From an uncultured Verrucomicrobia subdivision 3 bacterium (GTDB lineage Bacteria; Verrucomicrobiota; Verrucomicrobiia; Limisphaerales; UBA11358), in NCBI GenBank assembly GCA_903922735.1, contig CAIXUZ010000045.1, positions 44,412-108,411 of the forward strand: 64,000 nucleotides of DNA, given 5' to 3'. The notes under the pieces were generated by a model. The model did no database searches. It was given only the letters and a program-made list of their open reading frames with translations, and was not told the origin of the DNA. Shown here one piece after another: positions 49,166 to 58,879 of this stretch (positions are counted from its first letter, which is position 1; every line of letters starts with the position of its first letter). A program made the position numbers and the translations under genes.

Positions 49166-50512
49166 TCATTGTTTTACCGGCAACGCGTAATAGGCGCATT
49201 CCGCGAAAAAGAACTCCGACCGGTAGATCCTGGAGTAGTCGTAATGGCAGATGGCGCGCTCAACCGCCTCGCGCCCGGGACCGTCACCTGCGAGCGCGAT
49301 AATCGCCGCCGCCGCCAGCGGGTTTCGCATATAGCGAGCCTCGTAATTCTTTCGCTGACCCCGCTTGGTATGGTCGTAGATTTCAGACAATCTTTGAGCC
49401 TCGGCCTGGGTGGTCTGAGGGAACCAGGTGGTATAGACGGTCCGCCAGTGGGTGTCGCCATAAACCTTTGCGTCACGGTTATCAAATTCTTTATACACAT
49501 CAATCACCGCAAGGGAGGATTGGGCGTTTTTAGCCAGACCCGCGCGATATTGCGCCCGGAGCGATTCATTCGACTCCAGCGCGACGAGTTGTGCCAGCGA
49601 ACCCTGAGACCCGATATAAATCCACAAAGCATGATCATCAAGTCCCTTGATCGCCTCCCGATCGAGAGCGTAGCCCGCCGCGCAAATCTCAAGGCGGGTC
49701 TGGTCGCTTTTCGCCGGGCGCTCAGCCAGGGCTTTCCGATAGCGCTCCAGCCAGATGTGGTCACGGGTGACGTCATACATGGCCCGGAGCATAAAGAGGT
49801 AACGGGCGGCGTCGCGAAACATGTGCCCCTGAAAGGCACCCCGAAAACCGCCTTTAAAGGCACCGTCGCAAGGACATTTCCAACCCGTGGTTTCAAGGAC
49901 ATCCGCCACCTCCCGCATCTTCATCGCAATCTGTCGGCGCTCGACGTCAGAAGGAATTCCGCTCATGAAATACGCATGGAGTCCATAGAACCAAGGATGA
50001 GTCTGATCGTCGGAGCCGAGGGGGTAATGGCATTTACCATCGGTGCCCATGCCGCGGGCGATAAAGCCGGGCACATCAGAAACAGAGGCGCATTTCAAAA
50101 GCCCCTGCGCCAGACGCTGCGCCCTAGTTTTATCAGCGGGATCGCCAGTGCGGCGAGCGCGTTCGCAGGCGGCTGGAAGATACAAACCCGTGAACATGGG
50201 TCCGTCTTCAATTGGACTCCACCAACCGATGGCGTTCGGCCTCCCCAAGGAACACTCTTCAGGGGTTGGGATATCGCCAACATAGTCAAAGATGACACCA
50301 TTCAGATCAACCCGTTCCTGCCAAATTTTGGCGTGCGCCTGTTCCACGGCGATGGAAACGGAGGCATGGAAGGGCAAATAAGACCTGCCAGCCGCGGGGG
50401 CGAAAACATTGTTGGTTATATCAGCCGCCGCAGGCGCAAGGCCGGCGCAGTGCGCCACCAAGGGTGCCAGCATCAAGACAGCAACTCGCACGACAAGAAT
50501 TTGATTTATCAT
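49166..50512 (-). CDS. Secreted hypothetical protein, probably carbohydrate-related
   Basis: Signal peptide; helical-barrel-like GWWSPIEDGPMFTGLYLPAACERARRTGD; neighbours are CAZyme genes. Confidence 0.6.
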   Translation of the reverse strand: MINQILVVRVAVLMLAPLVAHCAGLAPAAADITNNVFAPAAGRSYLPFHASVSIAVEQAHAKIWQERVDLNGVIFDYVGDIPTPEECSLGRPNAIGWWSPIEDGPMFTGLYLPAACERARRTGDPADKTRAQRLAQGLLKCASVSDVPGFIARGMGTDGKCHYPLGSDDQTHPWFYGLHAYFMSGIPSDVERRQIAMKMREVADVLETTGWKCPCDGAFKGGFRGAFQGHMFRDAARYLFMLRAMYDVTRDHIWLERYRKALAERPAKSDQTRLEICAAGYALDREAIKGLDDHALWIYIGSQGSLAQLVALESNESLRAQYRAGLAKNAQSSLAVIDVYKEFDNRDAKVYGDTHWRTVYTTWFPQTTQAEAQRLSEIYDHTKRGQRKNYEARYMRNPLAAAAIIALAGDGPGREAVERAICHYDYSRIYRSEFFFAECAYYALPVKQ

Positions 50513-50581
50513 TAGATTTTGCCGGGACGGGGGTTTTTGAGGTTAAAACATACCAAATCCCAATGGGGTTGCAGCCCAGCA

Positions 50582-53500
50582 TCATTTTTTACCCAGCACA
50601 TCACGCAGCACATTGGCGAAGGTCGTCATGGGAATGGGCTTGTCCAACAGCTGACAGATACCGGCGTCGAGCAGTTGTCGGTCGGTAACGGTGGACTTGA
50701 ACCCGGTCGCCAGAATGATGGGCAAGTCCGTGCGAAGCGCCCGGATTTGACGAGCCAGTTCCAGACCGCTCATCTCCGGCATGGTCAGGTCGGTGATCAC
50801 GAGATCGAATTGCGCCGGGTTTTTCTGCACCAGGCTCACGGCCTCCTGGGGACTGGTGGTGACGGTGCCTTCATATCTCAACGCCTTGAGCAACCGTTGA
50901 TACATTTCAGTCAAGGTGACTTCGTCATCCACCACCAAGATGCGCTCCCCTTTTCCATGGGGAATTTTGCTTTCAGGAATTCCCGTCAGAAACATGTCCT
51001 GAACCTGTTCCGGAAAATAGAGGCGGAAAGTCGCGCCCTGTCCCGGCTGGCTTTCCACCGTGATGACGCCATCGTGGGATTCCACAATGCCATGCACCAC
51101 CGCCAGGCCCAGTCCGGTGCCCTTGCCAATCGGCTTAGTCGTGAAAAACGGTTCAAAAACACGCTGCAATACCCTGACATCCATCCCGTGGCCGGTATCG
51201 GTGACGGTCAACCGCGCATACTTAATAGCCCGCAAATCCGAGTTCAGTCGGATGAACTCTTCATCCGGCTGAAACGCATCCAGCGTGACCGCCAGCCGAC
51301 CCGCCGGCTGGCCGTCCATCGCGTGCATGGCATTGGTGCCCAGATTCATCATCACCTGGTAAATCTGTGTCGCATCGGCCAGCACCGTCGGCGCATCCGC
51401 CGCCAGATTTGTCTCAATCTGAATATTCGCCGGGAATGAAGCATGGAGCAATTTTATCGCCTCATTGAGCACGTTGTGCAGATGGATGACCTGCCGCTCC
51501 TGTTCCCGCTGCCGGCTGAAGGTCAAAATCTGCTGCACCAAATCCTTGGCTCTTTCCGCCGCCTTAAAAATTTCACCGAGTTTTCCCAGCGACTCGGGTT
51601 TTCCAGACAGATCCAATTGCAGCAGGTTGCAATAGCCGAACATGACGGTGAGAATATTATTAAAATCATGGGCAATGCCGCCGGCCAGCGTGCCGATGGC
51701 TTCCATTTTTTGGGACTGGCGTAATTGCCCTTCCAGCTCCACTTCATGCGTGACGTCGCGTTTGACAGCGACGAAGCTGGTAATTTTGCCGGCCGCATCA
51801 CGGATGGCAGAAATAGTGGCTTCCTCTTCATACAGAATGCCATCCTTGCGCTGGTTGATGAAGTGGCCGGTCCACACTTCGCCGCGCTGGATGGTTTCCC
51901 ACATCCGACGGTAAAACGAGCCATCCTGCCTGCCGCTCTTAAGGATGCGGGGATTCTGGCCAATGACTTCAGTGCGAAGAAATCCCGAGCTTTTCTCAAA
52001 CGCCGGGTTGGCATAGAGGATGGTGCCGCGGGTGTCAGTGATGACAATGGTTTCGGCGGCCTGCTCCACGGCGGTGGACAGGCGAAGATGCATTTCTTCA
52101 GCGCGCTTCCGCGCGGAGATGTCGCGGATGTTGCACTGGATCACTTTTTGGTTGTTCACCCGATAGAGATTGCTGATGAACTCCACTTCAATCCGCCGCC
52201 CGTCGCGGGTTTCCAACGCCAAGTCTTCGAAGCGGACATATTCCTTAGCCTGCAATGCTGCGAAGCTGGTCTCGCTGGCGATGACATCCTCGAGAAAGCC
52301 CAGTTCCCAAACTTTTTTGCCGAGGAACTCCGCATGCGAATACCCCATCAGCGTGATCAAAAATGGATTCACTTCCACCACCTTCCCCGTCCCGGCATCC
52401 AGAATCAAAATGCCATCCTTGGCGGATTCGAACAGCCGGCGATAGCGGATTTCCGAGGCGACCATCAACTCCATCGCCCGTTTGCTCTTGGTGATGTCCT
52501 GGATGGTGCCGATCATTTTTACCGGACGCCCTTGGGCATCGTATTCCACCTTGCCCAGGCCATGAACCCAGCGCTCAACCCGGCTGCCTGGCCGGACAAT
52601 CCGGTATTCCTTGTTAAACGGCTGCTTCCGCACCAGCACTTCGTCTCGAAAGTGATTTACCATCATGGTGCGGTCATCGGGATGAATCAAATTCTCCCAG
52701 CCGGCCACCGAGCGTTCGTAGTCCGGGCCGATGCCAAAAATCGAGTCGAGCAGTTCCGTGCCGCTCCAGAAGCCGCTGGCGATATCCAGTTCATAAGCCC
52801 CCAGCGCGGCAATGCGGTGGGATTCCTGAAGCCGGATGGCGGTTTCCTCCAACGCCACGGTCGCCGCTTTTCGCCCGGTGACGTCAAGAAACACGGTGGC
52901 AAACTGTCCTGGCTGTGACTGGAAGACAGAGACTTCAAAATATTTTTTCAGCGGCCCGCTATATTCTTCAAACACCTGCGGCACGCCCGTGAGGGCCACC
53001 TGCCCGTAACGCTCGATCCAAGATTGTTCCGTGTCCGGAATCACTTCCCGCACGGTCCGGCCGACCACCTCCGCCGCGCGGAGGCCAGTGAGGCGCTCAA
53101 ACGCCGGGTTGACGGAGAGGAACCGATAATCCACCGGCCGCCCAGCAGCGTCGCAAATGATTTCATGCACCGCAAAACCATCGAGCATGGTCGTGAAGAG
53201 TTTCCGGTAATTCTCCTCGCTTGCGCGCATAGCCAGTTCCGCCTGCTTGCGCTCGGTGAGGTCAACATCAATGCAGAACAGCTCTGGTGGCCGTCCTGGA
53301 ACCTGCACAATGGCATGGCTGGAAAAAAGCGCCACCCGCGAGCCATCCTTACGCATCAAGGTCAGTTCGGAGGCGGGAATCGGCTGACCGGTTTCGGCCA
53401 TTTGCCGGATGGCCTGCTGCACACCGGTCCGCATTTCCGGCGGAATTATCAGGTCCAGCAGATTCCTGCCGATGGCTTCTTCAGCGGTGTAGCCATAAAG

Positions 53501-55252
53501 TTTTTCGGATGCGTGATTCCAATAATGAGTCGTCCCGTCATAGCCATAACTTTGAACCGCGACCGCCGGGATATTTTTCAGCAAATCCCGGAAACGCCAC
53601 TCGCTCTCCATCAACGCCGCCGCTGCCTGCTTGCGGTCAGTGATGTTCTCGTGGGTGATGACTAGACGAACAGGAAAAGCGTTGTTAAAACGCGTCACGG
53701 AAGCCATAAACCAGAATTGTTCCGTGGGGGAATGACATGGATACTCCAGCTGAAAACAGTCGCGCTCGCCATGGATCACCGCACGAATACCCGCCGCAAA
53801 GGCCCTAGCATCCGCCGTCTCCGGACCAACGGTCTCATCACAGGCCGCCAGATAATTGCCGCCGACATCGGTATTTTTAGCGGGCGCCGGACCGGTCTTG
53901 GCAAAGTTTTTCCACGCCTGATTGGTGGCCAGAATATTTCCCCACTCATCCAGCACGCACAGATGCGACGCCAACGCGTCAATGGTCGCCTGATTGAATT
54001 CCAACGCCGATTGGATTTTCACCTCCGCCTGCTTGCGCCCGGTGATGTCGCGGAGCACACCGTAAGTGGATTGCAGACTTCCCTTGGAATAAACCGGAAG
54101 CCAGAAATCTTCGATGAATTTCAAACTGCCGTCTTTGCAACGCCACCAGGATTGCCAACGCGGGGCGGCATTGGTCGAAGTCGCCTGCAATTTGCGGAAC
54201 ATGGCGCGCTGTTCTTCAAACTTTCCTTCCTGAATCACATTGGCGAGAAATTTTTCCCGCCCCCCCATGCGGGCGACATCATCCAGGGTGTAGCCCAGCA
54301 TCCGTTCGAAAACGGGATTGACATAATTAAACTCCTTGTCCTCGCTGCCCACACCATAGATGACATCCTCGATGCTGGCTGCTATCTGACGGAAGCGCTC
54401 TTCGCTGACGGCCAGATCAGCCTGGCTTTTCTGGCGTTCCGCGCGCGCGCGCAGGAAATGGATGCCGTAAGCCAGATTGTCGGCCAGTTCAGTGAGCAAG
54501 CCGACTTCGGTGGCATTAAAAGCATCGCGCTGGCCGGAGTAAATCACCAGCACGCCAAAATTCCGACCGTCATGCTTCAATGGAATCGTGATGGAGGAAA
54601 AATAGCCGCGTCGGCGTCCCTCATCCCGCATAAAAGCCGTCCGTTCATCGTTCTGGAAATCATTGCAGACGACCGTTTCACCGGTGCGGATGGAAATGCC
54701 CGTCGGCCCGCGCCCGTGTTCATCGGCATCGGACCAAGTGATTCTGGCTTTCTCCAGATAGCCTTCCTCGCAGCCCGCACAGGCATCCACGCGGACGGTT
54801 TTTTGCGGGTTGTCTTCCGCGAAGCCCACCCAGCACATGCGGTAGCCGCCCCGCTCAACGATGATCCGGCAGATCTCCTGCAACAAAGCCGGCTCGCTGG
54901 TGACGCGCACCAGCGCCTGATTGCAATCGCTCAAGGTGTGCAGGGCGTTGTCGGTGTGGCGGAGAATTTCGACCGTGGCCGCGCGCTGTTCCATTTCCCG
55001 CTCCCAAAGTTTCAGCACCCGCCGCAAGGCCAGATACAACAAACCGCCCGTCACCATCACGAAGCCAAAACCTTTCAGGATGGAAAAGCTCACGCGGCCC
55101 GCCGGGTCGGCGACCAGGAACGCCACCATTTCGTCGGAGAAAAGAATCCACGCGCCGGCCACCAGCAGATAAGCCACCGCAATTTTCAGCGCCGCCGGGC
55201 CGGCCTTGAGGCGCGTCCCCGTGTCCTTGGATTTTTTTGCCGGCTCGCTCAT
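50582..55252 (-). CDS. Hybrid sensor histidine kinase: TM, GAF, multiple PAS, HATPase, receiver domain
   Basis: Repeated PAS/PAC motifs; IGTLAGGIAHDFNNILTVMFGYC H-box; GKGTGLGLAVVHGIVESHDG G-box; ILVVDDEVTLTEMYQRLL...DLVITDLTMPEMSG receiver. Confidence 0.93.
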   Translation of the reverse strand: MSEPAKKSKDTGTRLKAGPAALKIAVAYLLVAGAWILFSDEMVAFLVADPAGRVSFSILKGFGFVMVTGGLLYLALRRVLKLWEREMEQRAATVEILRHTDNALHTLSDCNQALVRVTSEPALLQEICRIIVERGGYRMCWVGFAEDNPQKTVRVDACAGCEEGYLEKARITWSDADEHGRGPTGISIRTGETVVCNDFQNDERTAFMRDEGRRRGYFSSITIPLKHDGRNFGVLVIYSGQRDAFNATEVGLLTELADNLAYGIHFLRARAERQKSQADLAVSEERFRQIAASIEDVIYGVGSEDKEFNYVNPVFERMLGYTLDDVARMGGREKFLANVIQEGKFEEQRAMFRKLQATSTNAAPRWQSWWRCKDGSLKFIEDFWLPVYSKGSLQSTYGVLRDITGRKQAEVKIQSALEFNQATIDALASHLCVLDEWGNILATNQAWKNFAKTGPAPAKNTDVGGNYLAACDETVGPETADARAFAAGIRAVIHGERDCFQLEYPCHSPTEQFWFMASVTRFNNAFPVRLVITHENITDRKQAAAALMESEWRFRDLLKNIPAVAVQSYGYDGTTHYWNHASEKLYGYTAEEAIGRNLLDLIIPPEMRTGVQQAIRQMAETGQPIPASELTLMRKDGSRVALFSSHAIVQVPGRPPELFCIDVDLTERKQAELAMRASEENYRKLFTTMLDGFAVHEIICDAAGRPVDYRFLSVNPAFERLTGLRAAEVVGRTVREVIPDTEQSWIERYGQVALTGVPQVFEEYSGPLKKYFEVSVFQSQPGQFATVFLDVTGRKAATVALEETAIRLQESHRIAALGAYELDIASGFWSGTELLDSIFGIGPDYERSVAGWENLIHPDDRTMMVNHFRDEVLVRKQPFNKEYRIVRPGSRVERWVHGLGKVEYDAQGRPVKMIGTIQDITKSKRAMELMVASEIRYRRLFESAKDGILILDAGTGKVVEVNPFLITLMGYSHAEFLGKKVWELGFLEDVIASETSFAALQAKEYVRFEDLALETRDGRRIEVEFISNLYRVNNQKVIQCNIRDISARKRAEEMHLRLSTAVEQAAETIVITDTRGTILYANPAFEKSSGFLRTEVIGQNPRILKSGRQDGSFYRRMWETIQRGEVWTGHFINQRKDGILYEEEATISAIRDAAGKITSFVAVKRDVTHEVELEGQLRQSQKMEAIGTLAGGIAHDFNNILTVMFGYCNLLQLDLSGKPESLGKLGEIFKAAERAKDLVQQILTFSRQREQERQVIHLHNVLNEAIKLLHASFPANIQIETNLAADAPTVLADATQIYQVMMNLGTNAMHAMDGQPAGRLAVTLDAFQPDEEFIRLNSDLRAIKYARLTVTDTGHGMDVRVLQRVFEPFFTTKPIGKGTGLGLAVVHGIVESHDGVITVESQPGQGATFRLYFPEQVQDMFLTGIPESKIPHGKGERILVVDDEVTLTEMYQRLLKALRYEGTVTTSPQEAVSLVQKNPAQFDLVITDLTMPEMSGLELARQIRALRTDLPIILATGFKSTVTDRQLLDAGICQLLDKPIPMTTFANVLRDVLGKK

Positions 55253-55621
55253 AAGTCAAGGTGCAGCCAAAAGATGGGTGACCGTCCGACCCACAAAAAA
55301 CTCTCCGGCAACAATGGCGAAGACGGCGGGCAGCCAAAACCGCTGGTTTGTGCCGGTGGTCATTTGCAGCTTATTATTACCAGCTTCAAATATTAGTCAA
55401 ACCCCGTTGCTGAAAGGCGGCGGCATATTTTCGCGCGACCGAAAAAATTCTCAAACCCGGTCATTGCTGGCCGGGCTGTTGTGGGGAGATTCCAGTATCA
55501 AGTCAACAGGTGGCGCTGGCAGGCACGGATTGAGAGAGTTTTTTAGCCTAAATCGTCAAAAAACCGGGTTTAATCGCCTTTTTGCCCGGTTTTGAGACTT
55601 TCCCGCGAAGTTTCATTGCCT

Positions 55622-55810
55622 AAAACTTAGTTTTATTGTCGAGAAACTTAGTTTCTTTGCCCGAGAATTAAGTTTCTTTGTCAAGAAACTTAGTTTTATT
55701 GCCTGAAAACTTAATTTCATTGTCATCGGACAACGTTCCATGGTCATCGGACAACGTTCCATGGTCATCCCACGTCGCGGGATGGTCATCGGACGTCAGG
55801 GAATGGGCAT
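55622..55810. repeat. Array of nine 21-bp tandem units (two subtypes)
   Basis: aaaacttagttttattgtcga / gaaacttagtttctttgcccg / ... / cggacaacgttccatggtcat x2 / cccacgtcgcgggatggtcat / cggacgtcagggaatgggcat. Confidence 0.85.
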
Positions 55811-56139
55811 GGCCGCGGGTTTCACGGCCGGGCAACGTCGTCCCGAGCCGATTGCAATTTTTCTTCAAATGAGCAATAGGCCGGGCCGGGGAGTTGTGGT
55901 TAAGTGGCCAGCAGCGCCAAATCTGGAGTCTGCTCATTCAGAAAATTGAAGCGGGAAAATTAGTCAGAGCCGACTGACGTCGGCGGCTACGGATGTGGGG
56001 CGGCCTCGACGCCACAATTCCAGCGGCCAAGTGCGGTGGGGGAAAATCAAAGCCCGCGATGTTTGTCCTGGAGCATGAATCCGCCTGATGAAATTCTTCT
56101 CCTTTACATGCGGCGACTCACCCGACAAATTCCATCTCT

Positions 56140-57465
56140 GTGAACCCCCATTTTCTTCCCGCACTGGTATTGCCCGTCTGCCTGGCCTTGCTGGGTTGTC
56201 AAACACCGAACAAGTCGGCCGCGATCAATAATCCGCCCGCCGGATTCACCGCCCTGTTCAACGGCAGGAACCTTGACCATTGGTGGGGCGCCACCACGGA
56301 AGACCCGCGCAAATACATGGCGCTGACGCCCGATGCGTTCCAGAAGAAACACGACGCCAGTCTCGACGATATCCGCCAGCACTGGTCGGTGCAGAACGGG
56401 GAACTGGTGAACGACGGCAAAGGCCTGTTCCTCACGACGGACAAATCCTACGGCGACTTTGAACTGCTCGTGGACTACAAGACGGTGCCGCTGGCGGACA
56501 GCGGGATTTACCTGCGCGGCTGTCCGCAGGTGCAGATCTGGGATTACACGGAAACGGCGAAGTTCAAGCTCGGCGCGGACAAAGGTTCGGGTGCGCTGTG
56601 GAACAACAGCCCCGGAGCGCCCGGCAAAGATCCGCTCGTGAAAGCAGACAAGCCGTTCGGCGAATGGAACCATTTCCGCATCGTCATGGCCGGCTCGCGC
56701 GTCTGGGTCTGGCTCAATGGGCAACAGACCGTCAACGGCTGCCTCATGGAAAATTATTTCAACCGCAAGCTGCCCGTGCCGGCAAAGGGGCCAATCCAGC
56801 TACAGACGCACGGCGGGGAAATTCGCTGGCGCAACATCTTCATCCGCGAAATCAGCAGCGACGAGGCCGGCCAGCTTTTGCGCGGCACTGACCCCAAGGG
56901 ATTCAAATCCGTCTTCAACGGCAAAGATTTCACCGGCTGGGCCGGCCCGCTGGATTGCTGCCGGGTGACCAATTCAGCCATCGTCTGGCAACCCAAGAAG
57001 GGCGGCACGATTTACACTCAAACAGAATTCACGAACTTCGTCGTACGATTGGAGTTCAAGCTGCCGCCCGCCGGCAACAATGGTCTGGCCATACGTTATC
57101 CCGGCAGCGGTGACACGGCCTACACCGGCATGTGCGAATGCCAGGTGCTCGACAGCGAAGATCCAAAATATGCGGCGCTGGATCAGCGCCAGTTTCACGG
57201 CTCCGCCTACGGCATGGCGGCGGCACATCGCGGATACCAGCATCCCACGGGCGAATGGAACTACGAGGAAGTCACAGTCACCGGATCGACCCTCAAGGTG
57301 GAACTCAATGGCACAGTGATTCTTGATGCCGATTTATCCAAGGTCACCGAATTTCTGGGCAATAAAAAGCATCCCGGCAAGGATCGCATCAGCGGCCATT
57401 TTGGCTTTGCCGGGCACAACGACCCGGTGATGTTCCGTAATATTTCCATCAAGCCGCTCAATTAA
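56140..57465 (+). CDS. DUF1080 (3-keto-disaccharide hydrolase-like) lipoprotein, two domains
   Basis: LLGCQTPNKSAA lipobox; FTALFNGRNLDHWWG and FKSVFNGKDFTGWAG DUF1080 signatures. Confidence 0.88.
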   Translation: MNPHFLPALVLPVCLALLGCQTPNKSAAINNPPAGFTALFNGRNLDHWWGATTEDPRKYMALTPDAFQKKHDASLDDIRQHWSVQNGELVNDGKGLFLTTDKSYGDFELLVDYKTVPLADSGIYLRGCPQVQIWDYTETAKFKLGADKGSGALWNNSPGAPGKDPLVKADKPFGEWNHFRIVMAGSRVWVWLNGQQTVNGCLMENYFNRKLPVPAKGPIQLQTHGGEIRWRNIFIREISSDEAGQLLRGTDPKGFKSVFNGKDFTGWAGPLDCCRVTNSAIVWQPKKGGTIYTQTEFTNFVVRLEFKLPPAGNNGLAIRYPGSGDTAYTGMCECQVLDSEDPKYAALDQRQFHGSAYGMAAAHRGYQHPTGEWNYEEVTVTGSTLKVELNGTVILDADLSKVTEFLGNKKHPGKDRISGHFGFAGHNDPVMFRNISIKPLN

Positions 57466-57480
57466 ACCCTTCGCATCCGC

Positions 57481-58809
57481 ATGAATTCGCACCACCAGCC
57501 TTCCCGCCGGTCGTTTCTAAAAACCCTCGGCACGGCCGCCATCGCGGCACCCTTCCTTACCGGTCGCCTGCTCGCCCTGCCCCCGAGCCGCACACTCCGC
57601 CATGCCAGCTTCGGGGCCGGCGGCATGGCCTGGGCCGACCTCACGCAAATTGCCAACTGTACGAATGTTGAAATTGTCGCGATTTGCGATGTGGATCTCA
57701 AACGCACGGTCGAAGCGCGGAAACGTTTTCCAAACGCGAAAATATATCAGGACTGGCGCGAGCTGCTGGACAAGGAGACGATTGATTCCGTCAACGTCTC
57801 CACGCCCGACCACATGCACGCGCCCATCGGCGTGAGCGCCATGCAACTCGGCAAACATGTCTATGGCCAGAAACCACTGGCCCACGACATTTACGAAGTG
57901 CGCCGGATGGCGGAGATCGCCCGAAAGAATAAAGTCGTCACCCAAATGGGAATCCAGATTCATTCGTCGGTTTATTACCGGATGGGAGTGCGGATGGTGC
58001 AGGACGGAACCATCGGGAAAATCAAGGAGATCCATTCCTGGTGCCCGAAATCCTGGGGGGACATGACCGCCAAGCCGGAACGAACCGATCCGGTGCCCAC
58101 CGACTTTGACTGGAATCTATGGCTGGGCGTTTGCGCCGACCGGCCGTTCATCGGCGACCACTATTATCATCCCGGCAACTGGCGCAAGCGGCTGGATTTC
58201 GGCGCGGGCACCCTGGGTGACATGGGCTGCCATATATTTGATCCCTTGTTTGAAGCGCTAAATCTGCCCGCTCCCATTTCCGTTCGATCGGAAGGTCCGG
58301 CGCCCAACCAATGGAACTGGGCGCTCAACGGCAAGGTGATTTACACTTTTGCCGGAAACAACCAGACGGCCGGGAAAACCCTGCCCATCACCTGGTATGA
58401 CGGAACATCCAAACCGGCCGCCGAGGTCATCGCCCTGCTGGAAGGTGAAGCCGTCCCCAACACCGGCTCCATCCTCATCGGCACCGAGGGAGTCATGCTG
58501 TTGCCGCATGCCGACACCCGACCGGCATTGTATCCCGCCGCAAAATTCAAGGATTTTAAACTACCGCAGGTCAAAGGCGCCAGACATTGGGAACAGTTCG
58601 TCAATGCCTGCCGGGGCGAGGACAAGACCACCGCCGATTTTGCCTTTGCCAGTCCGCTCACCGAAGCCATCCTGCTAGGCGGCATCGCCACGCGCTTCCC
58701 ACAAACCACGCTGGAGTGGAACAGCCGGAAGATGAAGTTCAGCCTCAAGGAAGCGAACACGTTTGTCCGCCGGGATTACCGCCGTGGATGGTCGGTCAAA
58801 GGGCTATAG
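57481..58809 (+). CDS. Gfo/Idh/MocA family oxidoreductase (Tat signal)
   Basis: SRRSFLKTLGTAAIAAPFL twin-arginine signal; VEIVAICDVDLKRTVEARKRFP; STPDHMHAPIGVSAMQLGKHVYGQKPLAHDIYEVR. Confidence 0.92.
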   Translation: MNSHHQPSRRSFLKTLGTAAIAAPFLTGRLLALPPSRTLRHASFGAGGMAWADLTQIANCTNVEIVAICDVDLKRTVEARKRFPNAKIYQDWRELLDKETIDSVNVSTPDHMHAPIGVSAMQLGKHVYGQKPLAHDIYEVRRMAEIARKNKVVTQMGIQIHSSVYYRMGVRMVQDGTIGKIKEIHSWCPKSWGDMTAKPERTDPVPTDFDWNLWLGVCADRPFIGDHYYHPGNWRKRLDFGAGTLGDMGCHIFDPLFEALNLPAPISVRSEGPAPNQWNWALNGKVIYTFAGNNQTAGKTLPITWYDGTSKPAAEVIALLEGEAVPNTGSILIGTEGVMLLPHADTRPALYPAAKFKDFKLPQVKGARHWEQFVNACRGEDKTTADFAFASPLTEAILLGGIATRFPQTTLEWNSRKMKFSLKEANTFVRRDYRRGWSVKGL

Positions 58810-58879
58810 CGCGATTCCGAATTTTTGTTGCCGTACGAAGATGGGTGGTTTCAAATAGAGCGGGTCTATTTTAAACCAT

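Noticed and set aside
48923-50515. 530-aa plus-strand ORF
   Set aside because: Antisense to the 448-aa secreted protein; no recognisable domain.
53717-55396. 559-aa plus-strand ORF
   Set aside because: Antisense to the PAS hybrid kinase, whose motifs are unambiguous.
55622-55810. CRISPR array
   Set aside because: Units are contiguous with no unique spacers, and there are no cas genes nearby.
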